Of a stretch of 64,000 bases of DNA, positions 36,706 to 46,383 are shown piece after piece. The stretch spans positions 62,001 to 126,000 of the forward strand of contig NZ_JAFLWI010000016.1 of assembly GCF_017315945.1 (NCBI RefSeq), given 5' to 3'. Every line of letters starts with the position of its first letter. Within the stretch, counting starts at the first letter, position 1. Source of the stretch: Candidatus Enterococcus courvalinii. Its GTDB lineage: Bacteria > Bacillota > Bacilli > Lactobacillales > Enterococcaceae. Under the pieces are notes generated by a model. It searched no databases and was not told the origin of the DNA. It saw only the letters and a list, made by a program, of their open reading frames with translations. The position numbers and the translations under genes were made by a program.

Positions 36706-37568
36706 ATCCTAAAATTAGGCGCCCTTTCTATCTCTTTATTTAGTGATTTCACTACTTTTTTTGTATAATCACTGATGATATTGGTCAAAAACATTTTTTT
36801 GTTATGGTAAGGATAATTGTTCGTAAACAAATCAAATAGTGCGCGCTTGATTACTTGAAATTCTCGGTGCTGATTTTCATAAACGATTTGATCAACTAGC
36901 GGTCGAAATGGTTCCATGAAATCACTTGCTAAGTTGAAATCATTGAACTGATTTGCATGCTTTAATCCAAATTGCGTCATGCAGCCTGTTTGAACTACTT
37001 CCCTTGCAAACATACTTAATAATAACGTATAGCCATAATTCAACCCAGCGTTGATTGCATTGTCCGCCTCACGTGTAAACTCCTTCCCAAACAAAGCATT
37101 GAAATAAATTCTTGCAGCATGACCTTCACGATTGCTGGGATCAAAAATTTCCAATTCATTTTGCAGGTTAAGAAGTGATGCTGCTTTCTCTTGAAAGTCA
37201 AAGCCAGCTAGTAACTGACTTTGATTCAAGATTTTTTGTGAAATGATTTCAGTCCAGATTTCCGCTTGTCTGCTTTCTTCCCATTCCAACTGCCGAGCTA
37301 ATTGCAAACTGCTATCATGACGTGCATAGAAAGATAATAATTTACCAATTGGCAAACGCTTATCATCACAAAAAAGAATCAGAATATTTTCATCAATTAA
37401 ACGTTTGATCAGCATGGTAGTTAACGTAATGTCTGTTGTTTCCAGTAAGAGAACATCGATTTCAGACAGGTGAATCAATTCTTGGCGATCATATGTCCGA
37501 AAAACTAAGTGATTGTTTTTATAAGTCAATTTAGAATGCGTATTTACTACTACTGTCCGCCACCCCAT
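36702..37568 (-). CDS. cas1: CRISPR integrase Cas1
   Basis: A 288-aa Cas1 with all three metal ligands visible: Glu in [10 protein letters not shown], His in [10 protein letters not shown], and Glu in SDFMEPFRP. It starts at ATG 37566-37568 ([19 protein letters not shown]), the family-typical start, 4 bp after the cas9 stop. Further upstream ATGs lie inside cas9 and add no Cas1-like sequence. Confidence 0.97.
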   Translation of the reverse strand: MGWRTVVVNTHSKLTYKNNHLVFRTYDRQELIHLSEIDVLLLETTDITLTTMLIKRLIDENILILFCDDKRLPIGKLLSFYARHDSSLQLARQLEWEESRQAEIWTEIISQKILNQSQLLAGFDFQEKAASLLNLQNELEIFDPSNREGHAARIYFNALFGKEFTREADNAINAGLNYGYTLLLSMFAREVVQTGCMTQFGLKHANQFNDFNLASDFMEPFRPLVDQIVYENQHREFQVIKRALFDLFTNNYPYHNKKMFLTNIISDYTKKVVKSLNKEIERAPNFRI

Positions 37569-37572
37569 TGAC

Positions 37573-40500
37573 TTAGACCAACCTTCTTCGAGTTTCGTAT
37601 AATCCTGTAATTGATTGATTAATAAATGTTGCATTATATAGCTCTGCTGTGTTTTTGTATCTGCTTCGTTCGATCGTTTCTCCAAAGAACTTAAAGCTTG
37701 CTGGTGCACCTTGTTTATTCAATTGAAGTAACTGAATAAATGATGGGGCTAATTCTTTCATATTTGCATCATGATTCTTTTCATATAGATCACGGACTTT
37801 TTTCTGTCTGTCTTGCGCACCGACATAGCGGTCGGTAAACTGTAAGATTATTTCTAATAATTCAGTGAATTTTGCGCGATGATTTTCTAAATAAATCAAG
37901 CTTTTACCACTGGAATCATCCACATGTTTGGCATGATACAATAGTTCAACTAAGTCATCTGGCAAGACCATTTGATTGCCTTTTTGAGATTCATCTGCAC
38001 TTGCCAATAAACGACGACGACCATCAGCAAATTGATACAAAGAATATTTTGGGAGCTTCAATTGAACTATGGGATGGATAAATCCTTTTTCTTCTAAAAA
38101 GGCGACTTCATTTTTTTCAAACGCTTGTCGTTCTAAAATTTTGATTCCGACTAATTGTTGGACAACTTTCGCAGCTTTTCCTTTTTCATGAGTAATAATA
38201 ACAGAATATGCCACTGTTGGACTGTCAACCCCACCATAATTGACAGGTGCCCAGTTGTTTTTTCTAGCAATCAATTTTTTTGAAGGTCCTTTAGGTAAGA
38301 TTGATTCTTTCGTAAATCTACCCGTTTGTATTTCAACTTTCTTTACGATATTCATTTGATGATAGTTCATCACTTTTTTGATCGTCTTGATGTCTCTTTG
38401 ACGATTCCAAAGGACTTCGCCCGTTTCTTTGTTTTTTAACACCTCATCGCTTGTAAAAAAGTTCATGATATTTGAATAGAACTCTTTTTTGTCGGTCGCT
38501 TTGTTAAGTGCACGAATCGAAACTTTTTGGTACTTACCATAGACAAATTCTGGCTCAAGTTTCGGATAAACTTTCAATAAAGCTTGTGCAATGACCCCAT
38601 TCAAGTAAGCGTCTTGCGCATGGTGGTAATCATTGAGTTCGCGAATTTTATATAACGAAAAATCTTTGCGAAACTGGCTTGCTAAAGCAGATTTTAACGT
38701 AATCACACGAACAGGTTTTTCGGATGATTGTTCATTGTTATATTTCTGATGTAGAATCTGAGCAACATTTTTGGTGATCTGACGTGTCTCAACTAATTGC
38801 CGTTGAATGAAATGTGCTTTGTCTTCTTCCGTCAAACCGCCATTGACTGCTTTCGTCAAATAACTGAATTTCTTTTTGCTGATCAGTCCGGAAGCCAAGA
38901 GTCTTTCCCAAGCAGGTCGCATTTTTTTCACTACATTTTCAGCAGGTACTGTGTTTGATTTGCCACGATTCATGCGAGAAGTAGTCAACACACGGTTGTC
39001 GATTGAATCATCTTTTACGAAACTTTGAGGAATAATGTGATCAATGTCATAGGAAGATAAGTTGTTGATGTCTAGCTCATCACCGGTATACATATCACGT
39101 CCATTTTGTAGATAATATAAGAACAAACGATCATTTCTCAGTAAATTAGCGTCCTTACTAATCGGTTCATCTTCCAAAATACTACTACCAAATTTCTTGA
39201 TAGCTTCTTCTAAATATTTCATACGCGCCCGCGAAGCACGGTTTCCTTGCGCAGTTGTTTGGTTTTCTCTCGCCATTTCTACCACAATATTTGTTGGCAA
39301 TTCCCCCATGATCGCAATGATTTCTTCCACGATTTTCAAGCTTTGTAAAATTCCTTTTTTGATTGCAGGGCTACCTGCTAGTTCCTGGACGATTTCTTCT
39401 GTACTCTTGTCATTATCAAAAGCTATTTTTTCGATTTCTTCTTTAAAAGATAGATTTTCATCGTTAATTAATTGCATAAAGTTACGGTTACGATTTCTTG
39501 GTAGATCATCATCGTCAATCAAGTAATCGAGAATCGTTTTTTGTGTTTTTTGGTCAACAATGCCATGAATCAGCTTGGCAGATAAACGTCCCCAGCCTTT
39601 GTAATGTTTACGTTCCAATTGCTTTTGTTCTTCTTCAGTTAATAAGCCGGAAAACTGTTCTAATTGTTTACGTCGCATTTTACGATCTTCAAAGACAGTC
39701 AAAATTTTCACGATTTGTTCAAATTGTTGTTCATATTCTGGTTGTTCAAATAACGCTGGGCGGATACCCAGTTTGATTAAATCATGATACGTCCCTAGAC
39801 CTGCATTAAAAGCTTTCTCGATTCCTTCCACTTTTGGATTTTCAATGCCATATTCATTTTTCAGAAAGGCTTCCAGTGTTTCTTTTTTTACTTTTCGTTG
39901 TTGTTTAAACAAATTATTGACGATTTGCTGTTTTTCTTTGCTCGAAAAATTCTGCACACGTCCGTTATCATCAATGTATCTTACCTTGGTCAATTCATTG
40001 TACACAGTAAATTTTTCATATAACAAGCTATGTTTAGGCAAGACTTTTTCCATTGGCAAATAAGAGTCGTTATTTGTCATCCGTTCCACAAAGTCCGTTG
40101 CTGATTTTTCGATATCTACTTTTTCATTCAAATTCCATGGTGTGATTTTTCCAGATTCTTTTCGAGTTAACCAAGCAAAGTTTTCTTTTCCTTGTGCTAA
40201 TGGTCCTACGTAATAAGGAATTCTAAATGTCATGAGCTGGCTAATTTTCGCTTCATCTAAAAACGGGTAATAGGGTTTTTGGTTTTTGATAATTGCTTTT
40301 AATTCTTCTAGATGGAGTTGATGAGGAATCACACCATTATCAAAAGTTCTTTGTTTGCGTAAAAATTCCTCCTGCTCTATTTTTGCTAAGAAATCTTCCG
40401 CACCTGTCGTTTTCGCTAGCGTTTTTTTCAAGTATTTATAAAAATCTTCTTGGGTCGCACTGCCATCGATATATCCTGCATACCCAGCTACTTTTTTATT

Positions 40501-41556
40501 TTTAAATAGATCATCATACTCGTTCGGTAAGTTTTCACGAGCAAATCGCTTCAATGCTTTTAGATCTTCTTTGTGATCTGTAAAGCGCGCAACCATACTA
40601 CTTGATAATTTTGCACGTGTGGAAGTATCGGTTACTTTCAAAATATTGGCCAATGAAATCGCATCATAGACACTTTTTGCTGCATCAAACACACCGCGAA
40701 AATCTTCCCCTATCTCAGCGAGTAACGTTTCTAAATTTTCTTCATACTCTTCTTTGGAAAACTGGATTTTAGCATCTTCATCCAACGAAAATGTTTTTTT
40801 GACATTTCCTTGATTTCCAACGATCATTTTAATGAATTGTGCAAAGTCTCCCGTACTTTTTTCTTCAGGAAATAAACTTAAAATCAGCTCTGCTCGTTTC
40901 ATACGCGAAACTTTTTGTTCAGCAATTCCATCTAAATCGATCATTAAATCCAACGATTTTTCAACATTGAATGTTTCATTGTAGACTTTAATAAACTGTT
41001 CAAACATCCCAGAAACAGAAGAGTTTTCTGTATTCAGTTCTCCTTCAATCAAAAAGTGTCCCCTGAATTTAATGATGTGTGCTAATGCAAGATAAACCAA
41101 GCGTAAGTCTGCTTGCTCAGAGGAATTAGCCAAATATTGCCGTAAATGATAGATTGTCGGAAACTGTTCATGATAAGTTACTTCTTCGGCTAGACTTCCA
41201 AAAATCGGGTGACGTTCATTTTCTTTTTCATCTGTGATAAAAAAGCTCTCATCCAAACGAGCAAAAAAATTGGGGTCGATTTGATTCATTTCTTCACCGA
41301 TTATCGTACGCAAATATTGAATTCTTTGTCGGCGTCGAGCGATTCTTCTACGAGTCGTCCGTTTCAATCGTCGTCCTTCAGCAGTTTCACCTTGCTCAAA
41401 TAAGCGAACACCCCAAAAGTTTTTTTTGATTGCTTTTTTTGGTGTATCGCCTAAAATTTTCATTTTTCGTTTAACTAAATCATAATCTTCTGTCAGTACT
41501 GCCCATCCGACACTTGCTGTGCCGATATCAAGACCTATCGTGTAATTTTTTTTCAT
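37573..41556 (-). CDS. cas9: Cas9 effector nuclease (type II-A)
   Basis: A 1327-aa Cas9. RuvC-I is [14 protein letters not shown] with D10; the bridge helix is [21 protein letters not shown]; RuvC-II is [15 protein letters not shown] is [20 protein letters not shown] with the catalytic His and Asn; RuvC-III is [14 protein letters not shown]. The PAM-interacting end reads [20 protein letters not shown], keeping both arginines that read NGG in S. pyogenes Cas9 (R1333, R1335). The start is ATG 41554-41556 behind GGGAGGGAG; a longer frame would run through the tracrRNA on the other strand. First gene of cas9-cas1-cas2-csn2. Confidence 0.98.
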   Translation of the reverse strand: MKKNYTIGLDIGTASVGWAVLTEDYDLVKRKMKILGDTPKKAIKKNFWGVRLFEQGETAEGRRLKRTTRRRIARRRQRIQYLRTIIGEEMNQIDPNFFARLDESFFITDEKENERHPIFGSLAEEVTYHEQFPTIYHLRQYLANSSEQADLRLVYLALAHIIKFRGHFLIEGELNTENSSVSGMFEQFIKVYNETFNVEKSLDLMIDLDGIAEQKVSRMKRAELILSLFPEEKSTGDFAQFIKMIVGNQGNVKKTFSLDEDAKIQFSKEEYEENLETLLAEIGEDFRGVFDAAKSVYDAISLANILKVTDTSTRAKLSSSMVARFTDHKEDLKALKRFARENLPNEYDDLFKNKKVAGYAGYIDGSATQEDFYKYLKKTLAKTTGAEDFLAKIEQEEFLRKQRTFDNGVIPHQLHLEELKAIIKNQKPYYPFLDEAKISQLMTFRIPYYVGPLAQGKENFAWLTRKESGKITPWNLNEKVDIEKSATDFVERMTNNDSYLPMEKVLPKHSLLYEKFTVYNELTKVRYIDDNGRVQNFSSKEKQQIVNNLFKQQRKVKKETLEAFLKNEYGIENPKVEGIEKAFNAGLGTYHDLIKLGIRPALFEQPEYEQQFEQIVKILTVFEDRKMRRKQLEQFSGLLTEEEQKQLERKHYKGWGRLSAKLIHGIVDQKTQKTILDYLIDDDDLPRNRNRNFMQLINDENLSFKEEIEKIAFDNDKSTEEIVQELAGSPAIKKGILQSLKIVEEIIAIMGELPTNIVVEMARENQTTAQGNRASRARMKYLEEAIKKFGSSILEDEPISKDANLLRNDRLFLYYLQNGRDMYTGDELDINNLSSYDIDHIIPQSFVKDDSIDNRVLTTSRMNRGKSNTVPAENVVKKMRPAWERLLASGLISKKKFSYLTKAVNGGLTEEDKAHFIQRQLVETRQITKNVAQILHQKYNNEQSSEKPVRVITLKSALASQFRKDFSLYKIRELNDYHHAQDAYLNGVIAQALLKVYPKLEPEFVYGKYQKVSIRALNKATDKKEFYSNIMNFFTSDEVLKNKETGEVLWNRQRDIKTIKKVMNYHQMNIVKKVEIQTGRFTKESILPKGPSKKLIARKNNWAPVNYGGVDSPTVAYSVIITHEKGKAAKVVQQLVGIKILERQAFEKNEVAFLEEKGFIHPIVQLKLPKYSLYQFADGRRRLLASADESQKGNQMVLPDDLVELLYHAKHVDDSSGKSLIYLENHRAKFTELLEIILQFTDRYVGAQDRQKKVRDLYEKNHDANMKELAPSFIQLLQLNKQGAPASFKFFGETIERSRYKNTAELYNATFINQSITGLYETRRRLV

Positions 41557-41618
41557 TTTTCTCCCTCCCAAATTTACTTTTGTAGCTCCTCTTGTAAAAA
41601 ATAAAAAGAATATTTCTG

Positions 41619-41646
41619 TTGTGTATTCTCGAATATGTGATAAAAT
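41619..41646 (+). promoter_or_regulatory. tracrRNA promoter
   Basis: TTGTGT (41619-41624), 16-bp spacer, TGATAAAAT with -10 at 41641-41646 (extended -10). Confidence 0.65.
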
Positions 41647-41652
41647 ATACTT

Positions 41653-41737
41653 GTTGGTAGCATTCAAAACAACATAGCAAGTTAAAATAAGGCTTAGTCC
41701 GTAAACAAATCTTGGCACTGTATTCGGTGCTTTTTTT
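41653..41737 (+). ncRNA. tracrRNA
   Basis: The anti-repeat GTAGCATTCAAAACAACATA then GCAAGTTAAAATAAGG pairs with the crRNA repeat, followed by the nexus GGCTTAGTCCGT and a terminator hairpin GGCACTG-TATT-CGGTGC-TTTTTTT. It resembles the S. pyogenes tracrRNA but has no stem-loop between nexus and terminal hairpin. It is transcribed away from cas9, head-to-head with it. Confidence 0.95.
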
Positions 41738-41947
41738 GTGCTCTTTTTTAAAAGAAAACGTCGTTTTTTAGAACACAGTATTTCTGACTAACCTTTTTAA
41801 ATTATACCACTACCTTATATGCAAGCAAGCCTTTTCAATGAATACATAATCGATTATCTTTCTTATTAAAATAAAAACAAAAACAAAACATTTATTGAAT
41901 TTAAAATAACTCAATATCAATCAAAATCTAGTTATTTTTATCCAAAT

Positions 41948-41992
41948 AAAAAAAGTGAGGCAAACATTTTTCTGTTTTGCCTCACTTTTTTT
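41948..41992 (-). terminator. Bidirectional terminator after the DUF1622 genes
   Basis: AAAAAGTGAGGCAAAC, atttttct, GTTTTGCCTCACTTTTTTT. The stretch 41738-41947 shows nothing else. Confidence 0.88.
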
Positions 41993-42094
41993 GTTTCGCA
42001 GGTTCAATCATTCTCTTTAGACTGAAACTAAAAATCAACTTCCACTCGTGAAAGTAATTCAATCATCTTTACTTAGTTCATCTATTAGCTAGTT

Positions 42095-42481
42095 CTACTT
42101 ACGTCCTATTGATCCTTCATTTTCAGAAGGATCAATAGCACCCAACTCTTCATTCAAGAAATAAGAAATAATCGTGCGAATTCCTACTAATGCCGCCAAT
42201 TGAAAAATATCTTTCAGCGTTGGTTTTATGATCGACTCGATGATTCCAGCAGAAATAATAATTTCCAAACTTAGTAGAATGTAGCCACCTAACATTTTTT
42301 TAATTTCAGTGTTCTTTTTGATTTTTTCTTGCTTAGCTAATTGCTTATCCAATGAAAAATAGAAAAAATCTTTTGCAGATAATACCGCTCCCCACAACAA
42401 CAATAAGATAGCAAAAAAGTTAAATCCTAAAACGAGGTATTGTGCATAAGACAAGAATTGCTCACTCAACATATCCTTCAT
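42095..42481 (-). CDS. DUF1622 membrane protein (second copy)
   Basis: A 128-aa protein with three transmembrane helices (about 15-37, 57-78 and 90-112): LSYAQYLVLGFNFFAILLLL, LLSLEIIISAGIIESIIKPT and ALVGIRTIISYFLNEELG, the DUF1622 pattern. It is a paralogue of the gene immediately upstream, with which it overlaps by 4 bp. Function unknown; perhaps the two form a hetero-oligomer. Confidence 0.82.
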   Translation of the reverse strand: MKDMLSEQFLSYAQYLVLGFNFFAILLLLWGAVLSAKDFFYFSLDKQLAKQEKIKKNTEIKKMLGGYILLSLEIIISAGIIESIIKPTLKDIFQLAALVGIRTIISYFLNEELGAIDPSENEGSIGRK

Positions 42482-42843
42482 CCTTCACTCCCCCTTACTC
42501 GTTTTTGTTTATCCGAAACTTCTCTGTTCAAGAAATAAGAGATTACTGTTCGAATGATAACCATCACAGCCAACTTCAAAATATCCGCCCAGGTTGGTCG
42601 AATAATTGATTCAACAATATCCGCTACAACTAACACTTCTAAACTCAATAAAATATAACTAGCCAGCAATTTTCTAACTTCTGCATTGCGCTGATTTCTT
42701 TGTGTATAACTTTTTCTTATCGACTGAAACTGAAATAGCGTTTTAAGCACTAAAAATATTCCCACAATCAAAATTAAAATGGAAAAAATATTTAAAATAA
42801 AAATGGCCCATTCCAAATAGAAAACAAACGTTTCATCAAACAT
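42478..42843 (-). CDS. DUF1622 membrane protein (first copy)
   Basis: A 121-aa, three-helix membrane protein: YLEWAIFILNIFSILILIVG, LLASYILLSLEVLVVADIVE and VMVIIRTVISYFLNREVSDK. It matches its downstream neighbour over nearly its full length (shared YILLSLE, IVESIIRPT, IIRTVISYFLN), evidence for a tandem duplication. It starts at ATG 42841-42843 with AAGAGGTG upstream. Confidence 0.83.
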   Translation of the reverse strand: MFDETFVFYLEWAIFILNIFSILILIVGIFLVLKTLFQFQSIRKSYTQRNQRNAEVRKLLASYILLSLEVLVVADIVESIIRPTWADILKLAVMVIIRTVISYFLNREVSDKQKRVRGSEG

Positions 42844-42986
42844 CTCTTATCACACCTCTTCCACTATCCATAACTTTATTGTAAAGAATGCAAGATGTCT
42901 CGTCCAATCAAAACAAAAAAATTCATTTGTCATGCTTACTTATATAAATTAGACAGACCACAAAACTTGTCAAAAAAATCTTTTTT

Positions 42987-43000
42987 TGACACGCGTATCA
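42987..43000. promoter_or_regulatory. Near-perfect 14-bp palindrome upstream of the oleate hydratase operon
   Basis: TGACACGCGTATCA, symmetric except for one pair. It overlaps a TTGACA and lies 80 bp upstream of the first start codon. A TetR-type fatty-acid regulator is a plausible binder. Confidence 0.5.
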
Positions 43001-43076
43001 TTTGGTAGTTTCAACTATTGGGTCTATCATTTAAAGCATAAGAGAGATGTCACGAGAAATAAAGGAGGATTTTCTT

Positions 43077-43205
43077 ATGAACAAGAAACTACTAAAATTA
43101 AGCATTGGTTTAGGTGTTCTAGCAATTAGCGCACTTATCGTTGGAAAGAAGACTGGTTTCTTTGAAGACGACAGTCATTTATATGACGAATATGAATCAA
43201 TCTAG
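43077..43205 (+). CDS. Small membrane peptide upstream of oleate hydratase
   Basis: A 42-aa peptide, MNKKLLKLSIGLGVLAISAL then IVGKKTGFFEDDSHLYDEY, translated from ATG 43077 behind AAAGGAGG. It has a basic head, a hydrophobic helix (8-22) and an acidic tail, so it may be a single-span membrane peptide. Its stop is 50 bp before the oleate hydratase start on the same strand with no terminator between. No family recognised. Confidence 0.6.
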   Translation: MNKKLLKLSIGLGVLAISALIVGKKTGFFEDDSHLYDEYESI

Positions 43206-43255
43206 TCGTCCAAACATCAGAGTTGTCAAAGCCAAGTACTGGAGGAAGAATCACA

Positions 43256-44950
43256 ATGAAAAAAAGTAAAGCAATCATGATCGGGGCAGGCATTGCCAAT
43301 ATGGCTGCTGCTGTGTATTTAATTCAAGAAGGAAAATGGCAAGGAAATCAAATCACTTTTTACTCATTAGATGACCATGGCGCAAATGATGGCGCACCAA
43401 CAGACACTGTCACAGATGAATATTGGAATAAAAACCATCCGATGGAAAACACCAAAGGCTATATCGCTCGTGGTGGTCGAATGCTGAACTATCGAACCTA
43501 TGTTGACTTGATGGATTTGCTCAGTCGCATTCCATCTACAACAGAACCAGGGATGACTGCAGCGGAAGACACACGCGATTTCGATGCCAAGCATCGGACA
43601 TACGACAAGGCACGTTTATTAGAAGGCGGAAAAGGAATTATTGATGGTGGAAAACTAGGATTCAACAATAAAGATCGCTTACTCTTAACAAAACTAATTT
43701 CGATGCCTGATTCAGAAGAAGAAAAATTAGACAACGTAACAATAGCTGAATATTTCAAAGAATCTCCTCATTTCTTTGAAACGAATTTCTGGTTCATGTG
43801 GGAAACAACGTTTGCTTTCCGTACTCAAAGTTCCGCTCAAGAACTTCGTCGTTACATGCATCAAATGATTTATGAATTTACACAAATCGAACATTTAGTA
43901 GGGGTCAACCGTACACGTTACAATCAATATGAAAGTATTATGTTGCCATTGATCAATTATTTAAAAGACCAAGGTTGTCAAATTATCTTGAATCGTTTAG
44001 TCACTGATTGGGAATTCAAAGAAACACCTATGCAAGATGAAATCACTGTAACTGGTTTAGAAATGATCAATACAGAAACAAATGAAAAAGAACATGTTAT
44101 TGTTGACGACGATACAGCTGTTATCTTTACCAATGGTTCAATCACTGACTCAGCGACTTTGGGCGATTACGAAACACCTGCTGCCGAAAATATGGACTAC
44201 GGTGCCGCTTCAAGTTTGTGGAAAAAAGCAAGTGAACGTTTCTATAATTTAGGAAATCCTGACAAGTTTTTCGCTGATCGAGATACTAGCGAATGGGTCA
44301 GTTTTACTTTAACAACTAAAAATCATTTGTTGCTGAATGAGATTGCAAGAATTACCACTCAAGAACCCGGAAACGCGTTGAATTCATTTATTTCAACAAC
44401 GCCAATCACACCTTTAGGTCATAAAGATGTCAATATGTCAATTGTGGTTCATCATCAACCACATTTTACTTCACAAAAACCAAATGAAACGGTTATTTGG
44501 GGATACTTCCTTTACCCACGTCGCCATGGTGAGTTTGTGAATAAACCTTATATTGAAATGACTGGTCGAGAAATGTTGCAAGAACTTATTGGTCAACTAT
44601 CAAAAGTTGATCCTGGTCCAGTAAATATCAGAGAAAAAGAAGAAGAAATTTTTGCTAGTGTTATTAACAACATTCCAGTATATATGCCTTATGCTTCTGC
44701 GTTGTTCAATAATCGTGCAAAAACAGATCGACCAAAAGTTATTCCACAACATTCAACAAATCTTGCCTTTACAGGCGAATTTGTCGAACAACCTTATCAA
44801 ATGATTTTTACAGAACAAAGTGCTGTTCGTTCTGGTGAGATTGCCGCATTCCATTTTGCTGGAATTCCAATGTCACGTCTTGTTAAAACACCACGTTATG
44901 ATAAAGACATACCAACTCTTGCAAGAGCGGCTAAGAAAATGTTTGAATGA
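43256..44950 (+). CDS. Oleate hydratase (myosin-cross-reactive antigen family)
   Basis: A 564-aa FAD enzyme: AIMIGAGIANMAAAVYLIQE (dinucleotide fold), GYIARGGRMLNYRTYVDL, HQMIYEFTQIEHLVGVNRTR and GEFVEQPYQMIFTEQSAVRS, all typical of the MCRA/oleate hydratase family. It adds water to the cis-9 double bond of oleic and related acids to give 10-hydroxy fatty acids, which are less toxic to the membrane. The start is ATG 43256 with GGAGG; it follows the small peptide gene and ends at a terminator. Confidence 0.94.
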   Translation: MKKSKAIMIGAGIANMAAAVYLIQEGKWQGNQITFYSLDDHGANDGAPTDTVTDEYWNKNHPMENTKGYIARGGRMLNYRTYVDLMDLLSRIPSTTEPGMTAAEDTRDFDAKHRTYDKARLLEGGKGIIDGGKLGFNNKDRLLLTKLISMPDSEEEKLDNVTIAEYFKESPHFFETNFWFMWETTFAFRTQSSAQELRRYMHQMIYEFTQIEHLVGVNRTRYNQYESIMLPLINYLKDQGCQIILNRLVTDWEFKETPMQDEITVTGLEMINTETNEKEHVIVDDDTAVIFTNGSITDSATLGDYETPAAENMDYGAASSLWKKASERFYNLGNPDKFFADRDTSEWVSFTLTTKNHLLLNEIARITTQEPGNALNSFISTTPITPLGHKDVNMSIVVHHQPHFTSQKPNETVIWGYFLYPRRHGEFVNKPYIEMTGREMLQELIGQLSKVDPGPVNIREKEEEIFASVINNIPVYMPYASALFNNRAKTDRPKVIPQHSTNLAFTGEFVEQPYQMIFTEQSAVRSGEIAAFHFAGIPMSRLVKTPRYDKDIPTLARAAKKMFE

Positions 44951-44976
44951 ACGTTGCTTGTAATAATTAATCAATC

Positions 44977-45019
44977 AACGAGAGACTAGGAAACGTAACA
45001 TCCTAGCCTCTCGTTTTTT
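44977..45019 (+). terminator. Terminator of the oleate hydratase operon
   Basis: AACGAGAG-ac-TAGGA, loop aaacgtaaca, TCCTA-gc-CTCTCGTT-TTTT. Confidence 0.88.
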
Positions 45020-45038
45020 ATGTGCACACTCTTCACAG

Positions 45039-45470
45039 TTAAAGATATTTGATCAAGCGTTTTTGATTCTTGGTAGACTGATAACCTAATCCTTCATAAA
45101 ATCGATGCGCACCCAGCCTTTCTTCACCAGAATTCAGACGAATACCCGCATACTCTCGACGTCTTCCTTCTTGCTCAAGGGCCATCATCAATAAAGTTCC
45201 AATACCTTGATGCCGCGCTTTTCTTGCTACTGCTAAACCTAAAACATTGAACATGGTTTCCGAATACAAAGTTGAATAAACTTCTGCGTGAACGTATCCT
45301 ACCACTTCTTCATCAAGATTTTCAAAAACAAGTAAAAAATGATGAAACGAATCTTGTTGAAACTCTCGGATTTTTTCTTGAACGCGTTGCTTGTCCAATT
45401 CATACCCTAGATCTTCTGCATTAATTGTAGCTAATGCTACAGCGTCTGTTACTAAAATTTTTCGTAGCAT
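45039..45470 (-). CDS. GNAT family N-acetyltransferase
   Basis: A 143-aa complete GNAT: LVTDAVALATINAEDLGYEL, VVGYVHAEVYSTLYSETMFN, the acetyl-CoA motif VARKARHQGIGTLLM (R-x2-G-x-G), and GAHRFYEGLGYQ. Substrate unknown. Divergent from the maltose O-acetyltransferase-like gene. Confidence 0.88.
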   Translation of the reverse strand: MLRKILVTDAVALATINAEDLGYELDKQRVQEKIREFQQDSFHHFLLVFENLDEEVVGYVHAEVYSTLYSETMFNVLGLAVARKARHQGIGTLLMMALEQEGRRREYAGIRLNSGEERLGAHRFYEGLGYQSTKNQKRLIKYL

Positions 45471-45545
45471 CTTACTCCCCCACCTTTCTCATAAAAACTA
45501 GCATGTATTAAGTGATTCACTTTTCGACTAATTACGTCGTTAAGT

Positions 45546-45590
45546 GTACTCCAATGAACGCATTCTTTGAACTAATTCCTTTTGGAGTAC
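45546..45590. promoter_or_regulatory. Inverted repeat upstream of the hexapeptide acetyltransferase
   Basis: GTACTCCAA (45546-45554) and TTGGAGTAC (45582-45590) form a perfect 9-bp inverted repeat with 27 bp between. A second one, TTTACAAA...TTTGTAAA, lies at 45635-45660 nearer the gene. Either could be an operator or, in RNA, a leader hairpin. Confidence 0.4.
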
Positions 45591-45712
45591 AGATTTACCT
45601 TGTCAGTAAGCAAAATAACGTGACCTTCTTTCTATTTACAAACTTATTTGTCTTTGTAAACAGACTATGTTTAACTGAAAGCAAGACTAAAATAAACAAA
45701 GTAGGTGTCCTG

Positions 45713-46315
45713 ATGAAAGTGAACTATCTTGATTTTATTCAATCTGGAAAAATGTACAATGATTTGGCTAACACACTAATACAAGCCCGCCAGGCAACAA
45801 TGGCAAAAGTTTTGACTTACAACGACCTCTACGGAACAGATGAGCCTGCCAGAAAAGAGATTTTATCCGAATTACTTGGGTCTGTCGGGGAATCTGTTTT
45901 TTTTGAACTGGGTTTTCGTTGTGAATTTGGCAAACATATTCATATTGGTGAACGTTTTTATAGCAATTTTGATTGCATCTTACTAGACGGCGCGGAAATT
46001 CGAATTGGTGATGACGTCTTATTTGGACCACGTGTTGGAATTTTTACAACCAATCACGCAATTGATCCAGAAGAACGAGTGGCTGGTGCTTGTTATGCAA
46101 AACCAGTTTCAATCGGTAACAAAGTGTGGCTAGGCGCAAACGTGACGGTAAATCAAGGAGTGACGATTGGCGAAAATACGATTATCGGTTCTGGCAGTGT
46201 CGTTACAAAAAATATTCCTGCAAACGTCATCGCTGTTGGAAACCCTTGTCGTGTACTACGAACAATTACCGAAGCAGATAAAACAGATTATTTCTCAACA
46301 ATCACGACACCCTAG
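45713..46315 (+). CDS. Hexapeptide-repeat O-acetyltransferase (Maa/LacA-like)
   Basis: A 200-aa left-handed beta-helix acetyltransferase: KMYNDLANTLIQARQAT head typical of maltose/galactoside acetyltransferases, then hexapeptide repeats GKHIHIGERFYSNFDCILLD through IGENTIIGSGSVVTKNIPAN, with the catalytic His in TTNHAIDPEER. It should transfer acetyl from acetyl-CoA to a sugar. The start is ATG 45713 with AGGTG upstream; an earlier in-frame ATG gives a non-conserved extension. Confidence 0.9.
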   Translation: MKVNYLDFIQSGKMYNDLANTLIQARQATMAKVLTYNDLYGTDEPARKEILSELLGSVGESVFFELGFRCEFGKHIHIGERFYSNFDCILLDGAEIRIGDDVLFGPRVGIFTTNHAIDPEERVAGACYAKPVSIGNKVWLGANVTVNQGVTIGENTIIGSGSVVTKNIPANVIAVGNPCRVLRTITEADKTDYFSTITTP

Positions 46316-46347
46316 TGCCACTTTTCTTTTGTTTCCTATCTAAATAC

Positions 46348-46383
46348 GAAAAAAAAAGACTGAGAAATCCCAGTCTTTTTTTA
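46348..46383. terminator. Bidirectional terminator
   Basis: AAAAAGACTG-a-GAAAT-cc-CAGTCTTTTT, between the convergent acetyltransferase and sortase genes. Confidence 0.85.

Noticed and set aside
41557-41718. A 54-residue N-terminal extension of Cas9
   Set aside because: It is read through the complementary strand of the tracrRNA and has no ribosome site; the ATG at 41556 has GGGAGGGAG and the canonical MKKxYxIGLDIG start.
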